Part shown: positions 51,987 to 60,681 of the stretch, one piece after another | Numbering within the stretch: position 1 is the stretch's first letter | Layout: each line of letters opens with the position of its first letter | Assembly: GCF_013778505.1 (NCBI RefSeq) | Contig: NZ_JAAOWU010000016.1 | Location: 62,001-126,000 of the forward strand | Source of the DNA: Pseudomonas sivasensis | GTDB lineage: Bacteria; Pseudomonadota; Gammaproteobacteria; Pseudomonadales; Pseudomonadaceae | Length of the DNA: 64,000 bases | Direction: 5' to 3' | The notes under the pieces: generated by a model | What the model was told of the DNA's origin: nothing | What the model saw: the letters and a program-made list of their open reading frames with translations, nothing else | Databases searched by the model: none | Translations under genes and position numbers: made by a program

Positions 51987-52080
51987 AATGTGGGAGGGGG
52001 CTTGCGCCCGATGGCGGTAGCTCAGCCACTGATGGGTGACTGACGCTCTGCTATCGGGGGCAAGCCCCCTCCCACATTTT
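51987..52080. repeat. REPIN
   Basis: Inverted REP copies GTGGGAGGGGGCTTGCGCCC and GGGGGCAAGCCCCCTCCCAC between the tau promoter and the gshA end. Confidence 0.93.
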
Positions 52081-52098
52081 GAGCCGGGTCGGCTTCAG

Positions 52099-53682
52099 TT
52101 AGTTACTGATGGCGAGAATGCTGGCCTGGTACGACCCCACAAACACATCAAAATCGCCCACTTCGTTCTGCTCCAGTTCCGCCTGTTGCGCCAGCGATTT
52201 GCGCGCCAGGTCCTCAAAGCGCGCCTGCTCTTCTGCGGGCAACGGCTCACGGCGGAAATACTCGGCATGCAACTCGCTCTGATGCAGGGAGAACTGCGCG
52301 AAACTCTCTTTGCGCTCGGCCATCGCGGCCAGTACCTGCGCTGAAGGGGTCAGCGATGGGTCGTTGACCTTAGCAAGCTGGGCGTCCAGCGCCTGGCTGT
52401 GCTCGCTGATGCCATGGCTCTGATCGAGCAGGGCGGCCAACGGTGCAATCTTCTCCAACAGCTCGGTGGCCCATTCCTTCATGTCCACCGGCGCGCCGTC
52501 GCGCTGCAATTGCAGGCCCGGACGGCGACCTTCCTTGACCACGCTGAGGAAGTTGGCGGTGGCATTGCCGCACGCGTTGTTGGCGAACAACGGGCTGTCG
52601 TTCAGCGCGCAGTACAGCAGGAACGCGTCGAGGAAGCGCGACTCGGGCAGGTCGATGCCCATCGGCAAGAACGGGTTGATGTCCAGGCAACGCACTTCGA
52701 TGTACTGAATGCCGCGTGCCACCAGCGCCTGGATTGGTCGTTCACCGGTGTAGGTCACGCGCTTGGGGCGGATGTTGGAGTAGTACTCGTTTTCGATCTG
52801 CAGGATGTTGGTGTTGAGCTGTACCCACTCACCGTCCTTGTGCGTGCCGATTTCGACGTAAGGCGCGTAGGGCGTTGCTACCGCCTCACGCAGGCTGTCG
52901 GTGTAGCTCGCCAAGTCGTTGTAGCACGGCGTCAGGCCGGCCTGGGCGTTGCTCTGGTAACCCAGGTCACTCATGCGCAGGCTGGTGGCGTAGGGCAGGT
53001 AGAGGGTGTCGGCGTCGAGCACTTCCAGCTGGTGCGAGCGACCGCGCAGGAAACCCGCGTCCAGCGCCGGTGAGGCACCGAACAGGTACATCAGCAGCCA
53101 GCTGTAACGGCGGAAGTTGCGGATCAGCGCGATGTAAGCCGTGGACTGATAGTCGCGGTCGGTGCCGACGAACCCTTCAGTTTCCTTGAGCAACGGCCAC
53201 AACTGTTCCGGCAGGGAAAAGTTGTAGTGGATGCCGGCGATGCACTGCATGGTCTTGCCGTAACGCAGGGCCAGGCCCTTGCGGTACACGTACTTGAGCT
53301 GTCCGATATTGGAGGTGCCGTAGTAGGCAATCGGAATATCTTCCTCGGCCGGCAACGGACACGGCATCGAGGGGCTCCACAGGTATTCGCTGCCCAGCTT
53401 GGTGTAGGCAAAGCGGTGGATCTTGTCCAGGCTGCTCAGGGTATCGGCCGGGTTGGGCAGGGCTGGGGTGATGAACTCCAGCAGCGATTCCGAGTAGTCG
53501 GTGGTGATCTGTTCGTGGGTCAACGCGGCGCCCAGGGCTTCCGGGTGCGGCGTTTGCGCCAGGCGACCTTCACCCGTGACACGTAGGCACTCACGCTCGA
53601 TGCCATGCAGGCACTGCTCTAGCAGGGAGAGGTGTTCGCGCTTGCCGAGCAGAGCCAGGCGGCGGTTGAGAAGTTCGCTCAA
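52099..53682 (-). CDS. gshA: Glutamate-cysteine ligase, class I
   Basis: A 527-residue ATP-dependent enzyme making gamma-glutamylcysteine for glutathione. TTG at 53682 is preferred (MSELLNRRLALLG) because AAGGAA lies 6 bases before it; a GTG at 53697 would translate that site. The resulting length equals the P. aeruginosa GshA. Motifs GIERECLRVTGEG, TTDYSESLLEFITP, RYGKTMQCIAGIHYNFSLP and the ECR.DINPF-type YIEVRCLDINPF are present. Confidence 0.93.
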   Translation of the reverse strand: MSELLNRRLALLGKREHLSLLEQCLHGIERECLRVTGEGRLAQTPHPEALGAALTHEQITTDYSESLLEFITPALPNPADTLSSLDKIHRFAYTKLGSEYLWSPSMPCPLPAEEDIPIAYYGTSNIGQLKYVYRKGLALRYGKTMQCIAGIHYNFSLPEQLWPLLKETEGFVGTDRDYQSTAYIALIRNFRRYSWLLMYLFGASPALDAGFLRGRSHQLEVLDADTLYLPYATSLRMSDLGYQSNAQAGLTPCYNDLASYTDSLREAVATPYAPYVEIGTHKDGEWVQLNTNILQIENEYYSNIRPKRVTYTGERPIQALVARGIQYIEVRCLDINPFLPMGIDLPESRFLDAFLLYCALNDSPLFANNACGNATANFLSVVKEGRRPGLQLQRDGAPVDMKEWATELLEKIAPLAALLDQSHGISEHSQALDAQLAKVNDPSLTPSAQVLAAMAERKESFAQFSLHQSELHAEYFRREPLPAEEQARFEDLARKSLAQQAELEQNEVGDFDVFVGSYQASILAISN

Positions 53683-53896
53683 GTTGGATTCCTTCACGCG
53701 TCAGTCGCCCCAATATGGGGGTGGGCAGGACGGTCTACAAGGGTGAAGTTAAAACTGGCGTGATCGCCTGGTTGTGAGTCGATTTGACCCGCGGTAAAAA
53801 AGCCTACTTCACTCCATGAATTGGGCCATAGCGCAGCAGGAAAATTCCGACGCCGTTATCGCAGCGCCGAAATTAACTCAAATCGTGGGTGGTGAG

Positions 53897-54280
53897 CTAT
53901 AGGACAGCGAAGGTGCCCTGTGCTTTTGCGACAAGTCGTTCCTCCTGATACACATCGGCTTCGACCACCAGGGTGCGCCGGCCGGCGTGAATCACACGGC
54001 TGGTGCACAGCACATCCCCGTCTTCCACGGCGCGGATGTAGTTGATCTTGCACTCGATGGTCGCGCTCTGCTGGTCGAAACCATGGGAACTGGAACAGGC
54101 CAGCCCCATGGTGATGTCTACCAGGCTGAAAATCGCCCCGCCATGGAGCTTGCCCGCGCGGTTGCGCAGGTGCGGCTCCAGGGTCAGGGCCACCTCGGCA
54201 ACGCCTTCTTCCAGGCGTTGCAGGCGGCAGCCGATCAGTTCGCTGAAGGCGCTCTGAGTCAAACCGGCCGGGATTTCCAT
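53897..54280 (-). CDS. PaaI-family hotdog thioesterase
   Basis: A 127-residue acyl-CoA thioesterase-like protein. The hotdog motif RNRAGKLHGGAIFSLVDITMGLA includes the conserved HGG and acidic D. The ATG at 54280 overlaps the tex stop (TGATG), so it is coupled to tex, the same pair as PA5201-PA5202. Natural thioester substrate unknown. The 214-bp gap to gshA holds no recognisable feature. Confidence 0.88.
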   Translation of the reverse strand: MEIPAGLTQSAFSELIGCRLQRLEEGVAEVALTLEPHLRNRAGKLHGGAIFSLVDITMGLACSSSHGFDQQSATIECKINYIRAVEDGDVLCTSRVIHAGRRTLVVEADVYQEERLVAKAQGTFAVL

Positions 54281-56616
54281 CAACGTTTCTTCAACTGCTT
54301 GGCGTTGGCGAACAGCGAGGCCATGGCATTGTTGCTTGGCGCCGCGGTTGCGGTTTCCTTGCGCGGTTGACTGCTTTCGGAACGGTTCTGCGACTGGCGC
54401 GGCGCCGAGCCTGGGCGTGCGCCACGGGCACCGTCGATTTTCTCGCCGGGGGTGTCGCTCATACGCATCGACAGACCAACGCGTTTGCGCGGGATGTCGA
54501 CTTCCATGACCTTGACCTTGACCACATCACCGGCTTTCACCGCTTCACGTGGGTCTTTAATGAACTTCTCCGAAAGTGCGGAGATATGCACTAAACCATC
54601 CTGATGCACGCCGATGTCCACAAACGCGCCAAAGTTGGTCACGTTGGTCACCACACCCTCCAGGATCATGCCCAGCTCCAGGTCCTTGAGGTCTTCGACG
54701 CCGTCCTGGAACTCGGCGGTCTTGAACTCAGGACGTGGGTCGCGGCCAGGCTTTTCAAGCTCTTGCAGGATGTCGGTGATGGTCGGTACGCCGAACGTTT
54801 CGTCGGTGTACTTCTTCGGGTCCAGGCGCTTGAGGAACGCAGCGTCACCGATCAGCGAACGGATGTCGCGGTCGGTCTCGGCGGCGATGCGTTGCACCAG
54901 CGGATACGCTTCCGGGTGAACGGCCGAGGAATCCAGCGGGTTGTCACCGTTCATTACGCGTAGGAAACCGGCGGCTTGCTCGAAGGTTTTCTCGCCCAGT
55001 CGAGCGACCTTTTTCAACGCGGCGCGGGTTTTGAACGCGCCGTTTTCGTCTCGGTGAGTGACGATATTCTGCGCCAGCGTGGTGTTCAGGCCGGAGATAC
55101 GGGCCAACAGCGCGACCGAGGCAGTGTTTACATCCACGCCAACCTTGTTCACGCAGTCTTCCACCACCGCATCCAGGCCACGCGCCAGCTTCAGCTGTGA
55201 CACGTCGTGCTGGTACTGGCCGACACCGATGGATTTAGGGTCAATCTTCACCAGTTCGGCCAGCGGATCCTGCAGGCGACGGGCAATGGATACCGCGCCA
55301 CGGATCGACACGTCGAGGTCCGGGAATTCCTTGGAAGCCAGTTCCGACGCCGAGTACACCGAAGCGCCCGCCTCGGAGACCATGACCTTGGTCATCTTCA
55401 TGGCTGGGTATTTTTTGATCAGTTCGGCGGCAAGCTTGTCGGTTTCACGGCTGGCGGTGCCGTTGCCGATGGCGATCAGGTCCACCGAATGCTTGGCGCA
55501 CAGGGCGGCCAGAATCGCGAGGGTCTGGTCCCACTTGTTATGCGGCACGTGCGGGTACACGGTGGCGTGGTCCAGCAGCTTGCCGGTGGCATCGACCACG
55601 GCCACCTTGCAGCCGGTGCGCAGGCCCGGGTCGAGGCCCAGGGTGGCGCGCGGGCCGGCTGGTGCGGCCAGCAGTAGGTCGTGCAGGTTGTGGGCGAAGA
55701 CGTTGATCGCTTCGGTTTCGGCGCCGTCGCGCAATTCGCCCAGCAGGTCGGTTTCCAGGTGGGTGTAGAGCTTGACCTTCCAGGTCCAGCGCACTACTTC
55801 ACCGAGCCACTTATCAGCAGGACGATTCTGATTCTGGATGCCGAATTGTTGACCGATCATGCCTTCGCACGGGTGCATGGTGCCCGGCAGCTCGTCGCCG
55901 ACTTTGAGTGCGGAGCTGAGAATGCCTTCGTTGCGGCCACGGAAAATCGCCAGTGCACGGTGGGACGGCATGCTCTTGAGCGGTTCGTCGTGTTCGAAGT
56001 AATCGCGGAATTTGGCGCCTTCTTCCTCTTTGCCGGCGATGACGCGAGCGCTGATGATGGCTTCCTGCTTGAGGTAGGTACGCAGCTTTTCCAGAAGGCT
56101 GGCGTTTTCGGCGAAGCGCTCCATGAGGATGTACTTGGCGCCTTCGAGGGCTGCCTTGACATCGGCAACGCCTTTTTCAGCGTTGACGAAGCGCGCGGCT
56201 TCGGTGTCCGGGGTCAGCGACGGGTCGTTGAACAGGCCGTCGGCCAGTTCGCCCAGGCCGGCTTCGAGGGCGATCTGGCCCTTGGTGCGGCGCTTTTGTT
56301 TGTAGGGCAGGTAAAGGTCTTCGAGGCGGGTTTTGGTGTCGGCGAGCTTGATGTCGCGCTCAAGCTGCGGGGTCAGCTTGCCCTGTTCCTCGATGCTGGC
56401 GAGGATGCTGATACGCCGTTCGTCGAGTTCTCGCAGGTAGCGCAGGCGCTCTTCCAGGTGACGCAGTTGGATGTCGTCGAGGCTGCCTGTCACTTCTTTT
56501 CGGTAACGGGCGATGAAGGGCACCGTGGAGCCTTCATCCAGTAGAGCGACGGCCGCTTCGACCTGTTGTGGGCGTACACCGAGTTCCTCGGCGATGCGGC
56601 TGTTGATGCTGTCCAT
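54280..56616 (-). CDS. tex: Tex family RNA-binding transcription accessory protein
   Basis: A 778-residue protein. The start at 56616 (MDSINSRIAEELGVRPQQVEAAVALL) is the family N-terminus; the longer frame to 56910 is upstream leader. Domain order: Tex N-terminal helices, YqgF-like nuclease fold (LGLDPGLRTGCKVAVVD), helix-hairpin-helix region, and a C-terminal S1 RNA-binding domain (LGMILEGVVTNVTNFGAFVDIGVHQDGLVHIS), then a basic disordered tail. Known members affect transcription and toxin expression. Confidence 0.95.
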   Translation of the reverse strand: MDSINSRIAEELGVRPQQVEAAVALLDEGSTVPFIARYRKEVTGSLDDIQLRHLEERLRYLRELDERRISILASIEEQGKLTPQLERDIKLADTKTRLEDLYLPYKQKRRTKGQIALEAGLGELADGLFNDPSLTPDTEAARFVNAEKGVADVKAALEGAKYILMERFAENASLLEKLRTYLKQEAIISARVIAGKEEEGAKFRDYFEHDEPLKSMPSHRALAIFRGRNEGILSSALKVGDELPGTMHPCEGMIGQQFGIQNQNRPADKWLGEVVRWTWKVKLYTHLETDLLGELRDGAETEAINVFAHNLHDLLLAAPAGPRATLGLDPGLRTGCKVAVVDATGKLLDHATVYPHVPHNKWDQTLAILAALCAKHSVDLIAIGNGTASRETDKLAAELIKKYPAMKMTKVMVSEAGASVYSASELASKEFPDLDVSIRGAVSIARRLQDPLAELVKIDPKSIGVGQYQHDVSQLKLARGLDAVVEDCVNKVGVDVNTASVALLARISGLNTTLAQNIVTHRDENGAFKTRAALKKVARLGEKTFEQAAGFLRVMNGDNPLDSSAVHPEAYPLVQRIAAETDRDIRSLIGDAAFLKRLDPKKYTDETFGVPTITDILQELEKPGRDPRPEFKTAEFQDGVEDLKDLELGMILEGVVTNVTNFGAFVDIGVHQDGLVHISALSEKFIKDPREAVKAGDVVKVKVMEVDIPRKRVGLSMRMSDTPGEKIDGARGARPGSAPRQSQNRSESSQPRKETATAAPSNNAMASLFANAKQLKKR

Positions 56617-56972
56617 AAAACCACCTGAAATTCTTAGAAGCAGCTTGCAGGCCCGGAAAACAAGGCCTTGCGCAGCTGGTTGAGCGGCCCGACTGGCGCC
56701 GCTGCCTGGGTCAAGAGGCAGCCTATTGACCCTCGAAATCGGAAAAATCGCGACAAGCGGGTAAAAAAGCTTGGCAGTAAAAAGGTAACGATCTGACGTC
56801 GCCCTGTATGAGGGCGCCGCATTATAACCAGCGTTTTGTCCTTGAGGGCTACTGCGCGGGTGGTTGTAGGGCGCGGGTTTGCTGGCAGTTGAGGAAAAAT
56901 CTGCTAACAATGCACACGGTGCGTATAACGACAGCTACGCCATAATGCGCGCCGAGATAAGAGGAGCATCTA

Positions 56973-57713
56973 ATGAGCAGCACTGCACAAACTGCTGAAG
57001 GCGAAAAAATTCTCATCGTTGATGACGATCCAGGGCTGAGCAGCCTGCTGGAGCGTTTCTTCAATTCCAAGGGCTACCGTGCCCGCGCGGTGCCGAACAC
57101 CGAGCAGATGGATCGCCTCCTGGGGCGCGAAGTATTCAACCTGGTCGTACTTGACCTGATGCTGCCCGGCGAAGATGGCCTGACCGCATGCAAACGCCTG
57201 CGCGGCGCGAACAATCAGATTCCAATCATCATGCTCACCGCCAAGGGCGATGAGCTGAGCCGCATCAAGGGCCTTGAACTGGGCGCCGATGACTACCTGG
57301 CCAAACCCTTCAATCCGGATGAGTTGATGGCGCGGGTCAAAGCCGTATTGCGCCGTCAGGCACCGCCAGTACCGGGCGCGCCAGGCAGCGAAGACGAAAG
57401 CGTTACCTTCGGCGACTACGAACTGTCGCTGGCGACCCGCGAACTCAAGCGCGGCGATGAAGTGCACATGCTCACCACCGGCGAATTCGCCGTGCTCAAG
57501 GCGCTGGTGATGAACGCTCGCCAGCCGCTGACACGCGACAAGCTGATGAACCTGGCTCGTGGTCGTGAATGGGACGCCCTGGAGCGCTCCATCGACGTGC
57601 AAATTTCCCGTCTGCGCCGGATGATCGAGCCGGACCCTTCCAAGCCACGGTATATCCAGACTGTCTGGGGCGTGGGTTATGTGTTTGTGCCGGATGGCAC
57701 CGCAACCAAGTGA
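56973..57713 (+). CDS. ompR: OmpR/AmgR-type response regulator
   Basis: A 246-residue two-domain regulator. Receiver: D16-D18 acidic cluster (IVDDD), phosphoacceptor D61, K111 in YLAKPF. C-terminal winged helix ends RYIQTVWGVGYVFVPDG. AGAGGAG precedes the ATG. Homologues respond to envelope stress and aminoglycosides (AmgR, PA5200). It is divergent from tex across 356 bp; that gap contains a GC-rich hairpin near 56701-56722 (GCTGCCT/AGGCAGC) in the tex leader and no gene. Confidence 0.95.
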   Translation: MSSTAQTAEGEKILIVDDDPGLSSLLERFFNSKGYRARAVPNTEQMDRLLGREVFNLVVLDLMLPGEDGLTACKRLRGANNQIPIIMLTAKGDELSRIKGLELGADDYLAKPFNPDELMARVKAVLRRQAPPVPGAPGSEDESVTFGDYELSLATRELKRGDEVHMLTTGEFAVLKALVMNARQPLTRDKLMNLARGREWDALERSIDVQISRLRRMIEPDPSKPRYIQTVWGVGYVFVPDGTATK

Positions 57714-57729
57714 TCGATGATTTGCAGGG

Positions 57730-57774
57730 CGGGCATCCTGGCGTTTGACTCCATGAGGGTCGACGGGATGCCCG
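57730..57774 (+). other. Hairpin in the ompR-envZ gap
   Basis: CGGGCATCC (57730-57738) and GGATGCCCG (57766-57774) enclose 27 bases, which themselves contain GACTCC/GGGTC. The gap between ompR and envZ is 116 bp, larger than the usual overlap or few bases. The hairpin lacks a T-run and could modulate kinase expression. Confidence 0.45.
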
Positions 57775-57829
57775 GCGTCTGCAATTCTGCGAGCGCCGCT
57801 CGTTCCTGCAAGGTGTCCAGCTTTCATCT

Positions 57830-59143
57830 ATGAAAACCCCGCTGTGGTTCCCACAAAGTTTCTTCTCCCGCACCCTTTGGCTGGTGCTGATCGTCGTTCT
57901 GTTTTCCAAAGCGCTCACGCTGGTTTATCTGCTGATGAACGAAGATGTGCTGGTGGATCGACAGTACAGCCACGGTGTGGCTTTGACGCTGCGCGCCTAT
58001 TGGGCCGCCGATCCCGAGAACCGCGAGAAGATTGCCAAGGCCGCCACTCTGGTGCGCGTGGCGGGGGCGGGTGTGCCGGAGGGCGAGCAACATTGGCCTT
58101 ACAGCGAGATTTACCAGCGCCAAATGCAGGCCGAACTGGGTGAAGACACCGAAGTACGGCTGCGTATGCATGTGTCTCCTGCATTGTGGGTACGTGCGCC
58201 GAGCCTGGGTGAGGACTGGCTGAAAGTGCCGCTGTACCCTCATCCTTTGCGGGGGCAGAAGATCTGGAACGTGCTGGGCTGGTTCTTGGCGATCGGGCTG
58301 CTTTCCACAGCATCCGCGTGGATCTTTGTGCGCCAGCTCAACCAACCCCTTAAACGATTGGTGTTCGCCGCCCGGCAATTGGGTCAGGGGCGCAGCGTGC
58401 GCCTGCCGGTCAGCGATACACCGAGTGAAATGACCGAGGTGTACGGCGCGTTCAACCAGATGGCGGAGGATGTCGAACAGGCCGGGCGCGAACGCGAGTT
58501 GATGCTGGCCGGTGTCTCTCACGACCTGCGCACGCCGCTGACACGCTTGCGACTGTCCCTGGAGTTGATGGACAACCATACCGATCTGACCGACGACATG
58601 GTCCGCGATATCGAGGATATGGACGCGATTCTCGATCAGTTTCTGGCGTTTATCCGCGATGGCCGTGATGAGGTGGTTGAGGAAGTCGACCTGACGGATT
58701 TGGTGCGCGAGGTGGTTGCGCCCTATAACCAGAACGGCGAACAGGTTCGGATGCGCCTTGAGCCGATCCAGCCGTTTGCGTTGCGACGTGTGTCGATGAA
58801 GCGCCTGTTGAACAATTTGATTGGCAACGCCTTGCATCACGCCGGCTCTGATGTGGAAGTGGCGGCGTACGTTTCGGGCGACAGCGCCGCACCTTATGTG
58901 GTGCTGAGTGTGATGGACCGTGGCACGGGGATCGACCCGGCGGAACTGGAGGGCATCTTCAACCCGTTTACTCGTGGGGACCGTGCACGCGGTGGCAAAG
59001 GCACGGGGCTTGGGCTGGCGATCGTGCGACGAATTGCCTCGATGCATGGTGGCAATGTTGAGTTGCGTAATCGCGAAGGCGGCGGCCTTGAGGCGCGGGT
59101 GCGTTTGCCGTTGGGCTTGATGTTGCCCAGAGACGCGGTCTAA
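57830..59143 (+). CDS. envZ: EnvZ/AmgS-type sensor histidine kinase
   Basis: A 437-residue membrane kinase. Membrane segments about residues 14-34 and 146-166 enclose a periplasmic sensor; HAMP follows. The H-box AGVSHDLRTPLTRLR has the phosphorylated His231, then N-box LLNNLIGNALHHA, and the G boxes DRGTGID and GGKGTGLGLAIV. It phosphorylates the upstream OmpR-type regulator. A REPIN follows. Confidence 0.95.
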   Translation: MKTPLWFPQSFFSRTLWLVLIVVLFSKALTLVYLLMNEDVLVDRQYSHGVALTLRAYWAADPENREKIAKAATLVRVAGAGVPEGEQHWPYSEIYQRQMQAELGEDTEVRLRMHVSPALWVRAPSLGEDWLKVPLYPHPLRGQKIWNVLGWFLAIGLLSTASAWIFVRQLNQPLKRLVFAARQLGQGRSVRLPVSDTPSEMTEVYGAFNQMAEDVEQAGRERELMLAGVSHDLRTPLTRLRLSLELMDNHTDLTDDMVRDIEDMDAILDQFLAFIRDGRDEVVEEVDLTDLVREVVAPYNQNGEQVRMRLEPIQPFALRRVSMKRLLNNLIGNALHHAGSDVEVAAYVSGDSAAPYVVLSVMDRGTGIDPAELEGIFNPFTRGDRARGGKGTGLGLAIVRRIASMHGGNVELRNREGGGLEARVRLPLGLMLPRDAV

Positions 59144-59160
59144 CAAACAACGCAGATCAA

Positions 59161-59254
59161 AATGTGGGAGGGGGCTTGCTCCCGATTGCAGTGGGTCAGC
59201 TACCAATAAGCTGGCTGATCCACCGCTATCGGGAGCAAGCCCCCTCCCACATTT
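59161..59254. repeat. REPIN
   Basis: Inverted REP copies GTGGGAGGGGGCTTGCTCCC and GGGAGCAAGCCCCCTCCCAC between the convergent envZ and rimK ends. Confidence 0.93.
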
Positions 59255-59283
59255 GGTTTACGTGTGCCACAGACTGCGTTTTA

Positions 59284-60189
59284 TCAGCCCTTGCCCTTGG
59301 TCCTGGTCATATTCGGCCCACCATTCTTCTCTAGATGCTGAATGATGATCCCCGCCACATCTTTGCCAGTGGTGGTTTCGATACCTTCCAGGCCCGGGGA
59401 TGAATTGACTTCCATCACCAGCGGCCCGTGGTTCGAACGCAGGATATCTACCCCCGCCACGGCCAACCCCATCACCTTGGCCGCCCGCAGCGCGGTCATG
59501 CGCTCCTCAGGGGTGATCTTGATCAGGCTGGCGCTGCCGCCGCGGTGCAGGTTGGAGCGAAACTCTCCAGGTTTGGCCTGGCGCTTCATTGCCGCAATTA
59601 CCTTGTCGCCCACCACGAAGCAGCGGATATCCGCACCCCCTGCCTCCTTGATGTATTCCTGCACCATGATGTTCTGCTTGAGGCCCATGAATGCCTCGAT
59701 CACCGACTCCGCCGCGGTTGCGGTTTCACACAGCACTACGCCAATGCCCTGTGTGCCTTCCAGTACCTTGATTACCAGTGGGGCGCCGTTGACCATCTCG
59801 ATCAGGTCCGGGATGTCATCGGGTGAGTGGGCAAACCCGGTGACCGGCAGGCCGATCCCCCGGCGCGACAGCAGTTGCAGCGAACGTAATTTGTCCCGCG
59901 AGCGCGCAATGGCCACGGACTCGTTCAAGGGGAACACCCCCATCATCTCGAATTGGCGCAGCACCGCGCAGCCATAAAACGTCACCGAAGCGCCGATCCG
60001 CGGGATTACGGCATCAAAGCCTTCCAGCGGTTTGCCTCGGTAATGGATCTGCGGCTTGTGGCTGGCAATGTTCATATAGGCACGCAACGTGTCGATCACC
60101 ACCATTTCGTGGCCACGTTCGGTGCCGGCCTCGACCAGGCGGCGGGTGGAATACAGACGCGGGTTTCGCGACAGCACAGCAATCTTCAT
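59284..60189 (-). CDS. rimK: Ribosomal protein S6 glutamyl ligase RimK
   Basis: A 301-residue ATP-grasp ligase that adds glutamates to the C-terminus of ribosomal protein S6. Motifs: RIGASVTFYGCAVLRQFE, APLVIKVLEGTQGIGVVL (ATP-binding), RCFVVGDKVIAAMKR, and VMEVNSSPGLEGIE near the end. The ATG overlaps the rimB stop (ATGA). In P. fluorescens the rimABK genes adjust translation and virulence and respond to c-di-GMP, which fits the neighbouring EAL gene. Confidence 0.94.
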   Translation of the reverse strand: MKIAVLSRNPRLYSTRRLVEAGTERGHEMVVIDTLRAYMNIASHKPQIHYRGKPLEGFDAVIPRIGASVTFYGCAVLRQFEMMGVFPLNESVAIARSRDKLRSLQLLSRRGIGLPVTGFAHSPDDIPDLIEMVNGAPLVIKVLEGTQGIGVVLCETATAAESVIEAFMGLKQNIMVQEYIKEAGGADIRCFVVGDKVIAAMKRQAKPGEFRSNLHRGGSASLIKITPEERMTALRAAKVMGLAVAGVDILRSNHGPLVMEVNSSPGLEGIETTTGKDVAGIIIQHLEKNGGPNMTRTKGKG

Positions 60190-60668
60190 GCAGCACCTGG
60201 GGCAGAAATAGTAGAGACCGGGAACACCGGCTTGTCTTGAACGTACTTGATGCCGGGGTTGACCACCAACTGGCCGTCAATCAGCGCCTTGGAACCCAAC
60301 AGCAAGCGGTAACGCATAGCCTTGCGGCAGGCCAGGGTGAACTCCACCCGCCATACCCGATCACCCAACGCCAGGGTGGTGCTGATCACATAGCGCACCT
60401 GCGCATGGCCGTTGGAGCTCTTGATGGTTTTCATCGTCACCAGGGGCGCTTCGCAGCGGCGGTGGCGCAGTTGCACAACACTGCCCAGATGTGCGGTGAA
60501 GCGCACCCACTTCTCACCGTCGCGCTCAAAGGGTTCGATATCGGTGGCGTGCAGGCTTGAGGTGCTGGCACCTGTGTCGATCTTCGCGCGCAGGCCTGCC
60601 ACTCCCAAGTCGGGAAGTGCCACCCACTCACGCAGACCCACAACGGTCAAATGGTCAAATGTCTTCAA
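60186..60668 (-). CDS. rimB: RimB, retropepsin-like zinc-protease-family protein
   Basis: A 160-residue protein annotated in relatives as an ATP-dependent zinc protease; its fold is retropepsin-like. The aspartate motif reads AKIDTGASTSSLHA, and the C-terminal part LLLGSKALIDGQLVVNP completes the pattern. No ATG lies at the proper N-terminus; TTG at 60668 gives MKTFDHLTVVGLREWVALP. It starts 14 bp after the rimA stop and overlaps rimK, so it is probably translated by coupling. It acts with RimK in known systems. Confidence 0.82.
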   Translation of the reverse strand: MKTFDHLTVVGLREWVALPDLGVAGLRAKIDTGASTSSLHATDIEPFERDGEKWVRFTAHLGSVVQLRHRRCEAPLVTMKTIKSSNGHAQVRYVISTTLALGDRVWRVEFTLACRKAMRYRLLLGSKALIDGQLVVNPGIKYVQDKPVFPVSTISAPGAA

Positions 60669-60681
60669 TATGGGTAACCGG

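Noticed and set aside
54280..56910. tex start at 56910 (876 residues)
   Set aside because: The added 98 residues have low-complexity composition and are absent from the family; ATG 56616 gives the conserved N-terminus.
57824..59206. 460-codon minus-strand frame opposite envZ
   Set aside because: Antisense to the histidine kinase and running out of a REPIN; no recognisable domain.
7061..59254. The many similar hairpins as a CRISPR array or tRNA-like genes
   Set aside because: They are scattered singly in intergenic gaps, palindromic and with unequal loops; they match the REPIN layout and not direct repeats with spacers.
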